A stretch of DNA of 64,000 nucleotides from Hanstruepera marina (lineage in GTDB: Bacteria > Bacteroidota > Bacteroidia > Flavobacteriales > Flavobacteriaceae): positions 62,001 through 126,000 of the forward strand of contig NZ_JAINVX010000002.1 in assembly GCF_019880635.1 (NCBI RefSeq). Reading direction: 5' to 3'. Of the stretch, positions 44,286 to 52,593 are shown piece after piece (the stretch's first letter is position 1; each line of letters opens with the position of its first letter). Both the position numbers and the translations under genes were made by a program. The notes below the pieces were generated by a model. It was not told where the DNA came from, did not search any database, and worked only from the letters and a program-made list of their open reading frames with translations.

Positions 44286-45779
44286 CTATTGATTGATTAG
44301 GTCCATGGTGGTTTTGTACAGGTCGCTATTTTCCATTTTACTTTTTAGCCAAGCATAAAAGCTCATCACAAAAATGTCTTCGCATTCTGCTGCAATCCAT
44401 TTGAACGATGCTTCAACTGTATTGTGAAAGCTTTTAGAGGTTACCTTTTTGGGGTTTTTGTAATAATACTCAACCAGGTTTAAAAAGGTGATGGCGCGAT
44501 GTTGGTTAATTTGTTTTAAATAAGGGTAGTGTTGACGTTTAAAACTTAATATTCGTGAATCTACTAAATCTATATTTTGGAGCTCAATATGTAAGATTAT
44601 TTCGGCTAGGTTCTTTTTTAGCACCCATTCTATTCCTGCTTTTTCTGTATAATAGCTATTGGTGTGATAAAATTTTGAAAAGACCGTATGGGCTTTTTTG
44701 AATTCATTTTTTTGGATATAAAACATAATGAGACTTAAGTGAATATCCAGTAGTGATTCAATGTCTACATGCTTTACTTTGGTGAAAGGGATTAATTGCT
44801 GAATGGCTTTGTCTTGTTGATTGGAGTAGTTGTAATTTAAGGCTAAAAGCAGATTGTATTTTAATTTAAAGGTATTGTAGTGTTTCTTTTTGTTTGAAAG
44901 CATTTGGGTGTGCATCTGGTCTAGATAGTGTAGCGACAGTTCAAATTTTTTGTTTCTAAATAAAGTGTTTGCTATCATGTATAGCACTTCAATATGGTAA
45001 AATAATTGCTTGCTTTGTATTTTTTGACTGGTAATGCTGTTGTAGGTTTTTATTAGAAAAGACTCAATTTTAAAATAGTCATTGGTTACAAATGCCGAAA
45101 TGCTGACAATACTCATGAGTTGATAAAGCGATTTAAAAGAGAGGGAGTCGCTTAATTTAATATTATGCTCTTTTAAGGTGTTGTTTAATAGGGTTTGAAA
45201 GTCCAGTATTTCGCCTTTGTAAGTTATTTTGTTTAAGGTTTGCCTAATCTTGGCGTAAACCATGTTGAGCTCTTCTTCTATGTACTGGTTTTTCTGATTT
45301 TCCTTAAAAGTCTTTATTAGTGTTTCTAAATCAATTGATGGGTTGGTATAAGCGTATTGTATTTTGGTGTGATATATTTCATTTAGTATGTTGTAGAGGT
45401 ATTGCTCTTTAGCTAATGCCTCGGCTTTATCCAGAACTTTGTAAGCTGTTTTGGGTTTATTGTGAAGTAAGAACGTTCGCGAAGCCAAAATGTATTTAAT
45501 AATCTGCATCTCAACAGTATTTTCCTCTTCTAAATTCATGTTTGCAATAAAGTCTATTAGAGATTGAAAAAGACGCTTTCGGAGGGCGTGATAAGCATTG
45601 CATTTGTCGGTTTTGTAAAGTTTTAGGCAGATGTCTTTTGAGGACAATTCTTTACTGCATAAAAGCTTAAACAACTGTATGTTTTTGGCATCGCTACGCT
45701 TGTTCTTTTTTTCTAGATACAATACAAATTGCTGTCTTTCTTCAAAAGATAATGTAGAAATAATTGCTTTTATATTCAT
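44286..45779 (-). CDS. Uncharacterised helical-repeat protein
   Basis: The 497-residue protein has no signal peptide and is made of predicted helices throughout, with TPR-like pairs (SRTFLLHNKPKTAYKVLDKAEALAKEQYLYNI; LSLHYLDQMHTQML). I do not recognise a catalytic motif. Long helical-repeat proteins of this sort occur in Flavobacteriia as stand-alone hypothetical proteins. It is transcribed away from the small membrane operon starting at 45935. Between them, AATATATCGTCATTA occurs twice, 66 bases apart. Confidence 0.75.
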   Translation of the reverse strand: MNIKAIISTLSFEERQQFVLYLEKKNKRSDAKNIQLFKLLCSKELSSKDICLKLYKTDKCNAYHALRKRLFQSLIDFIANMNLEEENTVEMQIIKYILASRTFLLHNKPKTAYKVLDKAEALAKEQYLYNILNEIYHTKIQYAYTNPSIDLETLIKTFKENQKNQYIEEELNMVYAKIRQTLNKITYKGEILDFQTLLNNTLKEHNIKLSDSLSFKSLYQLMSIVSISAFVTNDYFKIESFLIKTYNSITSQKIQSKQLFYHIEVLYMIANTLFRNKKFELSLHYLDQMHTQMLSNKKKHYNTFKLKYNLLLALNYNYSNQQDKAIQQLIPFTKVKHVDIESLLDIHLSLIMFYIQKNEFKKAHTVFSKFYHTNSYYTEKAGIEWVLKKNLAEIILHIELQNIDLVDSRILSFKRQHYPYLKQINQHRAITFLNLVEYYYKNPKKVTSKSFHNTVEASFKWIAAECEDIFVMSFYAWLKSKMENSDLYKTTMDLINQ

Positions 45780-45780
45780 G

Positions 45781-45861
45781 AATATATCGTCATTATAAAT
45801 GTTGTAATATTCATTAAAAATAATATAAAATATATAAAATCGAAAAAATATATCGTCATTA
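45781..45861. repeat. Direct repeat pair in a divergent promoter region
   Basis: AATATATCGTCATTA occurs exactly at 45781-45795 and 45847-45861. The gap is the 155-bp intergenic region between the minus-strand helical protein (start 45779) and the plus-strand small ORF (45935). The first copy abuts the start codon of the former. It may be a binding site pair or a duplicated leader segment. Confidence 0.5.
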
Positions 45862-45934
45862 ATTGTGGTTATTTGTTTTTCATCTTTTTATAAGTGTTGG
45901 CAATTTTGTGATGTAATCATCAAAGTAAACTATT

Positions 45935-46093
45935 ATGAAACGAGTTATTAAAACCACATTGCTTATTCTATTTTGTTTTGTGTTGATCACTCAACTCGAA
46001 ACTATTTATAGCCATTTAGTAAAAGCCTATGGCAATAGTATTGACTATTTGGCCAATAACACAATGGACAGTAACCTTATTCTTGGTTATTAA
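45935..46093 (+). CDS. 52-residue peptide with N-terminal membrane helix
   Basis: ATG at 45935 opens a 52-codon frame ending TAA at 46091-46093. It begins MKRVIKTTLLILFCFVL, with a basic n-region and hydrophobic segment (about 5-20), then a polar tail (SHLVKAYGNSIDYLANNT). The stop overlaps the next gene's ATG by one base (TAATG), which argues for translation. TGATGTAATCATCA lies just before, but no certain promoter. Function unknown; it may be a secreted or membrane peptide. Confidence 0.5.
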   Translation: MKRVIKTTLLILFCFVLITQLETIYSHLVKAYGNSIDYLANNTMDSNLILGY

Positions 46094-46560
46094 TGCGGCT
46101 TAAGAAATTAAATATGGCTTTTATAATTACAACGGCAGTTTCTGTTGTTGTTTTTGTATATCTGGTTTTTATAGGTTACGATGAGATAAAAACGTTTAAG
46201 GATGTGATAAAAATTATGGCATCCATTTTGTTTCCAATCCCCTTATTATTTTTTGTGCGATTTATAGTAATCGAGCATTTTATGCCCCAAAATACAGATG
46301 CTTATAAAGCGAAAAACCAAAAACCAGCAACATTTCTATTAATTATAACTGTAGTAGTTGGTGTTATCATTATGCAGCTTTTAGAATGGACTACCGGAAA
46401 TCAGTTAGAGGATAATTTAATTTTCGCCCATCTTATCAATTCAACGGCAATTAGTAGTTATGTGCTCAATTTTATTTTATATAACAATTTAAAGGCCAAT
46501 GGAATTTTGAGTGGTGTATTGCTGGCCCTTGCTATACACGTCTTCTTTTTGTCAGTTTAA
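46093..46560 (+). CDS. Uncharacterised four-helix membrane protein
   Basis: The 155-residue protein has about four transmembrane segments (about 8-25, 38-58, 78-98, 130-152). I do not recognise the family. It is translationally coupled to the 52-residue peptide upstream and lies 11 bases before the ceramidase-like gene. The operon as a whole encodes four small membrane proteins. Confidence 0.65.
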   Translation: MRLKKLNMAFIITTAVSVVVFVYLVFIGYDEIKTFKDVIKIMASILFPIPLLFFVRFIVIEHFMPQNTDAYKAKNQKPATFLLIITVVVGVIIMQLLEWTTGNQLEDNLIFAHLINSTAISSYVLNFILYNNLKANGILSGVLLALAIHVFFLSV

Positions 46561-46571
46561 TTCAATAGAAA

Positions 46572-47324
46572 ATGGTCCGATTTAAACATTTATATACTAT
46601 TTTAACTGCTATAGGCTTGGTGCTAATATTGGTTTTTGTCTTTAATCCCATTCAACAAAATCAAACGTATCATGCTTTTTGTGATAGTAACGAGCATTTT
46701 GGGATACCAAATTTCTGGAACGTAATTACCAATCTCCCATTTTTGATTATTGGGTGTTTTGGACTTTTAAAAAATCGTACAATACAGCAAAACAAACTGC
46801 AGTATTTGACCTTTTTTGTAGGTATTGTATTGGTATCAATAGGTTCAGCCTATTATCATATAAACCCTTCAGATAAAAGTTTGGTATGGGATAGGTTACC
46901 AATGACATTTGTGTTTATGGCATTGGTGTCAATTGTAATAAGCGATTTTTTTAATCAAAGAACCGGTAACATGTTGTTGATTCCATTGCTGGTATTGGGA
47001 ATAACATCCATTCTTGTCTGGAATTTTACAGGAGACCTAAGGCTATATGCCTTTTTACAGTTTTATCCTATGCTTGCTATTCCCATTATTCTGTTATGTA
47101 ACAAGTCTAAAATTTGCATTAATCTTAAATATTGGATGCTGCTATTATTTTATGGTGTTGCTAAAGGCTTAGAGTATTTTGATTGCTCAATTTATAAGCT
47201 GTCTAACGGCGTTAGTGGTCATGCCTTAAAGCATATGTTTTCAGCAATAGGTCTATTGGTGTTTATAATGTTAATACGCAAAACATATAAATCAAAACAA
47301 AGTTTAATCATCAAAAATAAATAA
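46572..47324 (+). CDS. Ceramidase-family (CREST) seven-helix membrane protein
   Basis: The 250-residue protein has about seven hydrophobic helices. The family motifs for alkaline ceramidases/CREST hydrolases are visible: YHAFCDSN.HFGIPNFWNV..N (acidic and His region), SIGSAYYHINPSD.SLVWDRLPMTFVFMAL (conserved Ser, His, Asp) and a C-terminal SGHALKHMFSAIG with two histidines. Such enzymes bind zinc and hydrolyse amide bonds of ceramides; Flavobacteriaceae can contain sphingolipids. The substrate here is inferred only. Confidence 0.78.
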   Translation: MVRFKHLYTILTAIGLVLILVFVFNPIQQNQTYHAFCDSNEHFGIPNFWNVITNLPFLIIGCFGLLKNRTIQQNKLQYLTFFVGIVLVSIGSAYYHINPSDKSLVWDRLPMTFVFMALVSIVISDFFNQRTGNMLLIPLLVLGITSILVWNFTGDLRLYAFLQFYPMLAIPIILLCNKSKICINLKYWMLLLFYGVAKGLEYFDCSIYKLSNGVSGHALKHMFSAIGLLVFIMLIRKTYKSKQSLIIKNK

Positions 47325-47326
47325 TT

Positions 47327-47809
47327 ATGAAATCAATGTTTAGTAATACAACAGTCAGAAGTAATTCAGGAAAACGTGAATTACTGTTTACATTTCAATC
47401 TATTATCGTAACTGGATTACTGGCCTTTACGGCTATCGCTTTTTTTGCTTATAACGATCTGTCAATAGTAAAAGGAATTAAAGTCATTTTTGCACCCTTT
47501 TTATCTGTAGTTCCCTTGCTTTTTGTGCTCTCTATTTTAAGGGATTTACGAAACGGGTTTGTTGAAGGTAACTATAGCAAACATGAGATTATTAAGTTCT
47601 GCATTATCACATTGGTCATTACGGCCACTTTTACTGGAATAACGTTTTTGCTTTCAAAAATTGATGCTTTAGAAATTTTATTGGCCGCTATTATGGCTAT
47701 TCTATGTGCCATTTTCTTTTTAAAAAGCAAGATTAAAGATATTCTGGGAATGAGTATTGTTACTGGTATTGCAGAAGGCATCATCGTATACATGATTTTC
47801 TTGTTTTGA
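47327..47809 (+). CDS. Uncharacterised membrane protein
   Basis: The 160-residue protein has four hydrophobic segments (about 25-45, 55-75, 90-110, 115-158). It begins two bases after the ceramidase-like gene and ends the operon before a strong terminator. It shows a loose resemblance in length and helix arrangement to the protein at 46093-46560, but I cannot establish homology by eye. Confidence 0.65.
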   Translation: MKSMFSNTTVRSNSGKRELLFTFQSIIVTGLLAFTAIAFFAYNDLSIVKGIKVIFAPFLSVVPLLFVLSILRDLRNGFVEGNYSKHEIIKFCIITLVITATFTGITFLLSKIDALEILLAAIMAILCAIFFLKSKIKDILGMSIVTGIAEGIIVYMIFLF

Positions 47810-47827
47810 TGATTGGTTAATTAACCC

Positions 47828-47859
47828 AAAACCTCGTAATGTTACCATTACGAGGTTTT
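47828..47859 (+). terminator. Intrinsic terminator after membrane-protein operon
   Basis: AAAACCTCGTAATG-TTAC-CATTACGAGGTTTT has a 14-bp perfect stem with A and T ends. It lies 19 bases after the last stop codon of the 46-47.8 kb operon. Confidence 0.9.
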
Positions 47860-47939
47860 AAATTGAAAGCCTTCAAAAAATCATAATCCATTTGAACTCA
47901 ACCTTTTTTTATATCTTGTAAAGACATATTTCCTTTAAA

Positions 47940-48812
47940 ATGGCATATTGGTGGTCTGTTGTAATAATAGTAGTTATAGCTTATATAGCTATAAGTGTGG
48001 CATTGTATTTTTTACAGGACTATATGCTTTTTAAGCCCGAAAAATTACCCAAGGATTTTCAGTTTTACTACGAAAACCAAGATACCGAGGAGTTTAATAT
48101 GGAAACTCGAGATGGCGCCCAACTTAACGGTGTATTATTTAAAACCAAACAAAATCCGCGAGGTGTTGTTCTGTACTTAAAAGGAAATTCCAAAAGTATA
48201 AAGGGTTGGGGCAAGTTTGCTGTTGACTTTACCAGACATGGTTTTAATGTGTTTATGGTAGACTACAGAGGTTTTGGAAAGAGTACAGGAAGACGATCCC
48301 AAAAAGCTATTAAACGTGATTTACAAGTCATTTACAATAAATTAAAGGAGCTGGTGCCAGAAAAGTATATTATCCTTTACGGTCGTTCATTAGGATCGGG
48401 TTTTGCCACCAAACTAGCGTCTATGAACCATCCGCGAATGCTTATTCTTGATGCCCCTTATTATAGTTTGACCAAGGTTACGGCACGGTATGCTCCATTT
48501 ATGCCACTGTCCTTATTAATGAAATATCCTTTGCCAACTTACAAATGGTTAAAATATGTGCAATGTCCAATTCATATTATACATGGTACAAACGATAAGT
48601 TAATTCCATACAAAACAGGCGTTAGGTTGTCAAAAATTAACCCGACTCTAACCAAGCTTCATACGGTTATAGGTGGCGGACATAAGAACCTAAATAATTT
48701 TGAGTCCTATCACTTTATGTTGGACGATATTCTCAATTCCAAGCCCAAAGAAATAGATTTAGAAACTACCAGTATTCATGTCATCCATACCTCAAAAAAA
48801 ACAAAACACTAG
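47940..48812 (+). CDS. Membrane-anchored alpha/beta hydrolase, copy 1
   Basis: The 290-residue protein has an N-terminal membrane anchor (about 5-25). The alpha/beta hydrolase core has VVLYLKGNSKSIKGWG, VDYRGFGKSTG, the nucleophile Ser in YGRSLGSGFA, the acid Asp in HGTNDKLIP and the His in GGGHKNL. It resembles BEM46/ABHD13-type esterases. A full paralogue follows and overlaps its end by 35 bases. Substrate unknown, possibly lipid or ester cleavage at the inner membrane. Confidence 0.88.
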   Translation: MAYWWSVVIIVVIAYIAISVALYFLQDYMLFKPEKLPKDFQFYYENQDTEEFNMETRDGAQLNGVLFKTKQNPRGVVLYLKGNSKSIKGWGKFAVDFTRHGFNVFMVDYRGFGKSTGRRSQKAIKRDLQVIYNKLKELVPEKYIILYGRSLGSGFATKLASMNHPRMLILDAPYYSLTKVTARYAPFMPLSLLMKYPLPTYKWLKYVQCPIHIIHGTNDKLIPYKTGVRLSKINPTLTKLHTVIGGGHKNLNNFESYHFMLDDILNSKPKEIDLETTSIHVIHTSKKTKH

Positions 48813-49602
48813 ACTTAAAAAAATCCTATTATTGGTTTTAGGATTGTACCTTGTAATGGGTTTTGTCCTATGCCTGTTTCAAGAGCGATTAATTTTTTTA
48901 CCAACAGTTTTAAACCAGGATTACCAGTATCAGTTCCATCATGATTTTGAGGAGGTGTTTTTAAATACAGATAATGAATCGGTTATTAATGCTGTACATT
49001 TTAAAGTAGATCAGCCAAAGGGTGTTATATTGTATTTTCATGGTAATGCAGGTGATTTAAGTCGATGGGGTAATATCGCTCAATATTTTACAGATTATAA
49101 CTACGATGTTTTCGTTATAGATTATAGAACGTACGGAAAGAGTACAGGGGCTTTAAACGAAAAGGCGCTTTATCATGATGCGCAGTTTTGTTATAATTAT
49201 TTAAAAAACCAGTATAGAGAATCTGATATCGTTCTGTATGGTCGGTCTTTAGGAACAGGGATTGCAACTTATGTGGCTTCAAAAAACAATCCCAAAAAAA
49301 TAATTTTGGAAACACCTTACTACAGTTTAGCTGATGTGGCTCAAAAGCGTTTCCCTATTTTTCCTGTAAAACCATTGCTGTCGTATACCTTTCCATCCTA
49401 TAGTTTTATTGCTAGTTTAAAGTGTCCTGTTTTAATTGTTCATGGTACAGAAGATCGCATTGTGCCTATTTCTTCTGGAAAAAAACTCTATAAGGCCTCA
49501 AATATTAAAAATGCTATTTTTATTAAAGTCGATGGTGCCAATCATCATAATTTAGTTGACTTCCCAGAATACCACCAAGCCATTAAAAGTTACTTGCATT
49601 AG
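48778..49602 (+). CDS. Membrane-anchored alpha/beta hydrolase, copy 2
   Basis: The 274-residue paralogue has the same layout: N-terminal membrane helix (about 12-35), VILYFHGNAGDLSRWGN oxyanion region, Ser in YGRSLGTGIA, Asp in HGTEDRIVP and His in GANHHNL. The first copy lacks the His of the HGN motif (LKGN instead of FHGN), so this second copy matches the BEM46 consensus better. The 35-base overlap with the gene upstream implies coupled translation. Confidence 0.88.
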   Translation: MSSIPQKKQNTRLKKILLLVLGLYLVMGFVLCLFQERLIFLPTVLNQDYQYQFHHDFEEVFLNTDNESVINAVHFKVDQPKGVILYFHGNAGDLSRWGNIAQYFTDYNYDVFVIDYRTYGKSTGALNEKALYHDAQFCYNYLKNQYRESDIVLYGRSLGTGIATYVASKNNPKKIILETPYYSLADVAQKRFPIFPVKPLLSYTFPSYSFIASLKCPVLIVHGTEDRIVPISSGKKLYKASNIKNAIFIKVDGANHHNLVDFPEYHQAIKSYLH

Positions 49603-49742
49603 ATATTAAAATTCTTAACGTTTGGGCATATTACTCTTAAATAAAATATAAAGTATTGATTTTTAATGTTAAAGATTTCAAAAGGAGTGTAACTATATGC
49701 TAAAAAATGAGTCACTTCAATAAACAATTAAATCTTTACCAA

Positions 49743-50156
49743 ATGAAACTAGTAACTTTAGTAAGCAGTTTGATACTTGCAGCAAGTATGACTGTGTCGG
49801 ACAACGTAATTGAAGAACCGGATGATAGCACATCAGGTAATTTATTAACTGTAACAGCTGAAGAAGAGGCCCACCTTGAAAGCCTTTTATTTCACAATCC
49901 AGATGTTAAACCAATAGCCATTGATGCTATTAAGGTAATAGAGTTAGAAGAAGAGTTGACGTTTGATTTTAACACTCAAGATTATTTACCAGAAAATTTT
50001 AATCCGCTTAAAGGAAAGCATGATTTAGACTGGAGTAAAATTGAGCTTATTGAATTAGAAGAAGAGTTGACTTTTAATTTTAATGTTAAGGACTATTTGC
50101 CTAAACACTTTAACCCTCATGCATGCATTAAAACCAAAATGGTATGCAGTAAATAA
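49743..50156 (+). CDS. Secreted protein with duplicated acidic motif
   Basis: The start at 49743 (MKLVTLVSSLILAAS) leaves a normal signal peptide; an earlier ATG is at 49707. The 137-residue product carries a repeated unit: IELEEELTFDFNTQDYLPENFNP and, about 37 residues later, IELEEELTFNFNVKDYLPKHFNP (the two copies are almost identical). No family was recognised. The repeat is visible at DNA level too (GAGTTAGAAGAAGAGTTGAC near 49950 and a close copy near 50060), so it arose by recent duplication. Function unknown. Confidence 0.65.
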   Translation: MKLVTLVSSLILAASMTVSDNVIEEPDDSTSGNLLTVTAEEEAHLESLLFHNPDVKPIAIDAIKVIELEEELTFDFNTQDYLPENFNPLKGKHDLDWSKIELIELEEELTFNFNVKDYLPKHFNPHACIKTKMVCSK

Positions 50157-50182
50157 TCTGTTATGATGACTATTGAAAATTA

Positions 50183-50214
50183 AAAGCCAGTGACTTGAAA
50201 AAATCACTGGCTTT
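50183..50214. terminator. Intrinsic terminator, convergent genes
   Basis: AAAGCCAGTGA and TCACTGGCTTT form an 11-bp stem around a 10-base loop, with A/T-rich ends. It lies between the duplicated-motif protein gene and the minus-strand cytochrome gene. Confidence 0.8.
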
Positions 50215-50234
50215 AGTGTTTGAATTAGTATCGT

Positions 50235-51473
50235 TTAAAGCGAATTTAAGTATTCGTAAATTAAAGCATAACCTTCATTATGTACCATAGATGTTCCTAT
50301 AAGTGGCATGCTAAACCCTTCATTGTAATTTCGCATACGGTTATCAATACTAGAACTTCTTTCAAGAATATAAGATTCTGCAAAAGGTGTTTCGTAAGTT
50401 AAACGTAATTGTGATTGGAATTCACAAAAACCACCAACTTGATGACAATGCGCGCAATTAATATCAAAATACGCACGAGCACGTTCTTCCAAAGTATAAT
50501 TAACATCATCTGACCAATCTGGCAAGGTAGCTACAGTTGAAGGATCTGTTAAGTTTCCTAAATGACCAGCATTAATAAAATCTTGTAGTTGATTGTTGAA
50601 ATTCATAGTGCGTAATTTTGGGCCAATAGGAGTCACTTGGCTTGCATTACTGTGGCAGTCAAAACATTGTTGTGCACTTGGAATTACATAATCTACATTT
50701 TGTGTTGTGCCATTGGCATCAATATAATCTACTAAAACGTGGCTTGAGGTATCGTCTAAAACCGCATCGGTTTGGTCGTTGTTCCATTTGTAATTACCCA
50801 ATTGCCAATTCCCTTCAATTTTAATTAATACACGCGTTTCAATAATATATTTACCTTGTGAGGCATCGCGCTCGTCATTTAAATAATAGAACGACTTGGT
50901 AATAACCGTATTATCTGGAAAATCAGGAAAACCATCATCTATATAATCCATAGTGGTTTCTGGAGGTAAGGCTATTAAACGCTGTTTATGGGCATAATCG
51001 GTAAATAGTGGTGTGTTTAAATCGTATTCAAATACGTAAGGACTTGGATTTAAATCACTCATGTTACCTTGATAAATATACATATCAGATAAGTTGGTTG
51101 TGAATTGGGGTACAACAAGCGGTGCTGCCGTTGTAAAACTTTCAGCATCTGTATACATACTGGTATTGGTTGCAGAGCAGTTGGTTCTTACATAAACATC
51201 GTAAGTTGTGTTAGCATCTAAACTCGATAAATCAGCTGAATTGTCACTAACATCAGCAGATGTTCCAGTTCCTAATGTAAATCCAGAAACGCCATATTCA
51301 ATAGTGTAAGAGGTGGAACTGTTGTTGTCCCAATCTATAGTGGCACTATTAAAGGTAATGTTGTTTGCGGATACGTTTTGAGGTTTGCCACATTGCGCTA
51401 CAATAACATCGTCATCGTTTGAACAAGAAAACACAAATAGCGCAGCTAAAGCGATAAAAAATAGATTCTTCAT
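50235..51473 (-). CDS. SO2930-type diheme cytochrome c lipoprotein with FN3 domain
   Basis: The 412-residue protein has a lipoprotein signal (Cys at about 17, then SNDDD) and a fibronectin type III domain (about 28-115; IDWDNNSSTSYTIEYG...TTYDVYVRTNC). The SO2930-like family region follows: PYVFEYDLNTPLFTDYAHKQRLI.LP and TRVLIK..GNW. Two haem-binding motifs are seen, CFDCH (about 275) and CAHCH (about 345). It is an envelope electron-transfer protein. The acidic residues after the lipid Cys suggest surface export. Partners are unknown. Confidence 0.87.
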   Translation of the reverse strand: MKNLFFIALAALFVFSCSNDDDVIVAQCGKPQNVSANNITFNSATIDWDNNSSTSYTIEYGVSGFTLGTGTSADVSDNSADLSSLDANTTYDVYVRTNCSATNTSMYTDAESFTTAAPLVVPQFTTNLSDMYIYQGNMSDLNPSPYVFEYDLNTPLFTDYAHKQRLIALPPETTMDYIDDGFPDFPDNTVITKSFYYLNDERDASQGKYIIETRVLIKIEGNWQLGNYKWNNDQTDAVLDDTSSHVLVDYIDANGTTQNVDYVIPSAQQCFDCHSNASQVTPIGPKLRTMNFNNQLQDFINAGHLGNLTDPSTVATLPDWSDDVNYTLEERARAYFDINCAHCHQVGGFCEFQSQLRLTYETPFAESYILERSSSIDNRMRNYNEGFSMPLIGTSMVHNEGYALIYEYLNSL

Positions 51474-51673
51474 TTTAGATTTGATTAAGCTGCCGTGAAA
51501 ATAATAATTTTTGTTAAAAACGAGACAAAAAAATGGGTAAAAAACTGATTAACAAGAGTGTCAGTGTTTAATGTTGCTGGTTTTTGGTAAGAAAAGGTTT
51601 GTATTATTATGGCTTAACTTATTGTTTTTCTCATGTTTTGAATGATTAAGGGTTTAATCCACTTTATTATACT

Positions 51674-52138
51674 TTACTCTTTGTCTAACCCTGAGTGCCA
51701 AGTATCCACGCAGATTTTCCAGGAGCCATTTTCTTGTTTTCTCCAAGTGGCAATATAAACGCCTCGATTATGGGTGCTGTCTTTGGTTTCTCTATTGATA
51801 AAATATTCATTGTAATCACCAATAGTAACAACCTGATTGTTGCTGATTATCATTTCGGGCTTGCCAAAACTTTCAAGACCAACCGAATGTGTTTTTAAGT
51901 AATTGTTCCATTCGTTTTTTTGTTTTTCCATACCTCTTAACAAATCTCCAGAAGGCGTGACTCTTACAAAGTCATTTTCAAAATATTTAAAAAATTCATC
52001 AGTGCCTTCGCCATAGGAAATGTACATGTTATTGTAAGTAGTTAAAATGTTATTCCTTATGTCGGTCTCACTTTCTTTCTTTTCAGCACAATTGGTTATC
52101 AAAAAAATAATTAAAACTAATAAAGGTGAATTTTTCAT
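51674..52138 (-). CDS. SnoaL-like/DUF4440 lipoprotein
   Basis: The 154-residue protein has a lipoprotein signal (IIFLITNCAEKKE). The NTF2/SnoaL-type fold is suggested by ILTTYNNMYISYGEGTDEFFKYF...V.VTPSGDLLRG and a terminal GVYIATWRKQENGSWKICVDTWHS. Such domains bind small molecules or catalyse simple reactions; the substrate cannot be read. It starts the accessory stretch 51.7-58.1 kb. The 200-bp gap downstream (51474-51673) shows no gene. Confidence 0.8.
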   Translation of the reverse strand: MKNSPLLVLIIFLITNCAEKKESETDIRNNILTTYNNMYISYGEGTDEFFKYFENDFVRVTPSGDLLRGMEKQKNEWNNYLKTHSVGLESFGKPEMIISNNQVVTIGDYNEYFINRETKDSTHNRGVYIATWRKQENGSWKICVDTWHSGLDKE

Positions 52139-52164
52139 AAATAAATTATTTTGGCTTGCAATAT

Positions 52165-52438
52165 TTATTCTGAAGTAGTAGGATCAATAATTGTCGATAC
52201 TTTACTCACCGAATTTGCAGGGAATCCTCCTTGTTTGGCATGCTCTCGAACCATTTCTTCATTTGGTGCCACATAAAATACAATATATTTTGTTGTCGGT
52301 TACATAGCTGTGTACCCACTGGATTTGAGACCCCATTTTTGCGAGTACACCACACGAGGTTTGTGAGATAGCTTTTAATTGATCTTCTGTTAGTTTTCCA
52401 GCATCTGGAATTTCTCTTTCTATTACATATTTAGGCAT
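52165..52438 (-). pseudogene. DUF4242 protein broken by a one-base insertion
   Basis: From ATG 52436-52438 the minus strand reads MPKYVIEREIPDAGKLTEDQ... to NKIYCI, then a stop appears after six more codons. Dropping one base of an A run (52275-52278 on the plus strand) restores the frame, which continues VAPNEEMVREHAKQGGFPANS and ends TIIDPTTSE before TAA at 52165-52167. This reconstructs a complete 90-residue DUF4242 (SCO4226-like nickel-binding ferredoxin-fold) protein. The total length of 274 bases is one more than a multiple of three. It is either a recent pseudogene or a sequence error. Confidence 0.8.
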
Positions 52439-52593
52439 AACAGTATTAGTTTAGTTCCTACTCGTATGGCTTTTCGGTCTCGCCCTGTTTTTTTAGTGGT
52501 CTCTAGTCTCCACATTATAAAATAACCATTCCTAAAATACAACTTTTAAAACTAGTAAAGCATTAGTGGTTAAATTACTTCAGTTTTAAATTG

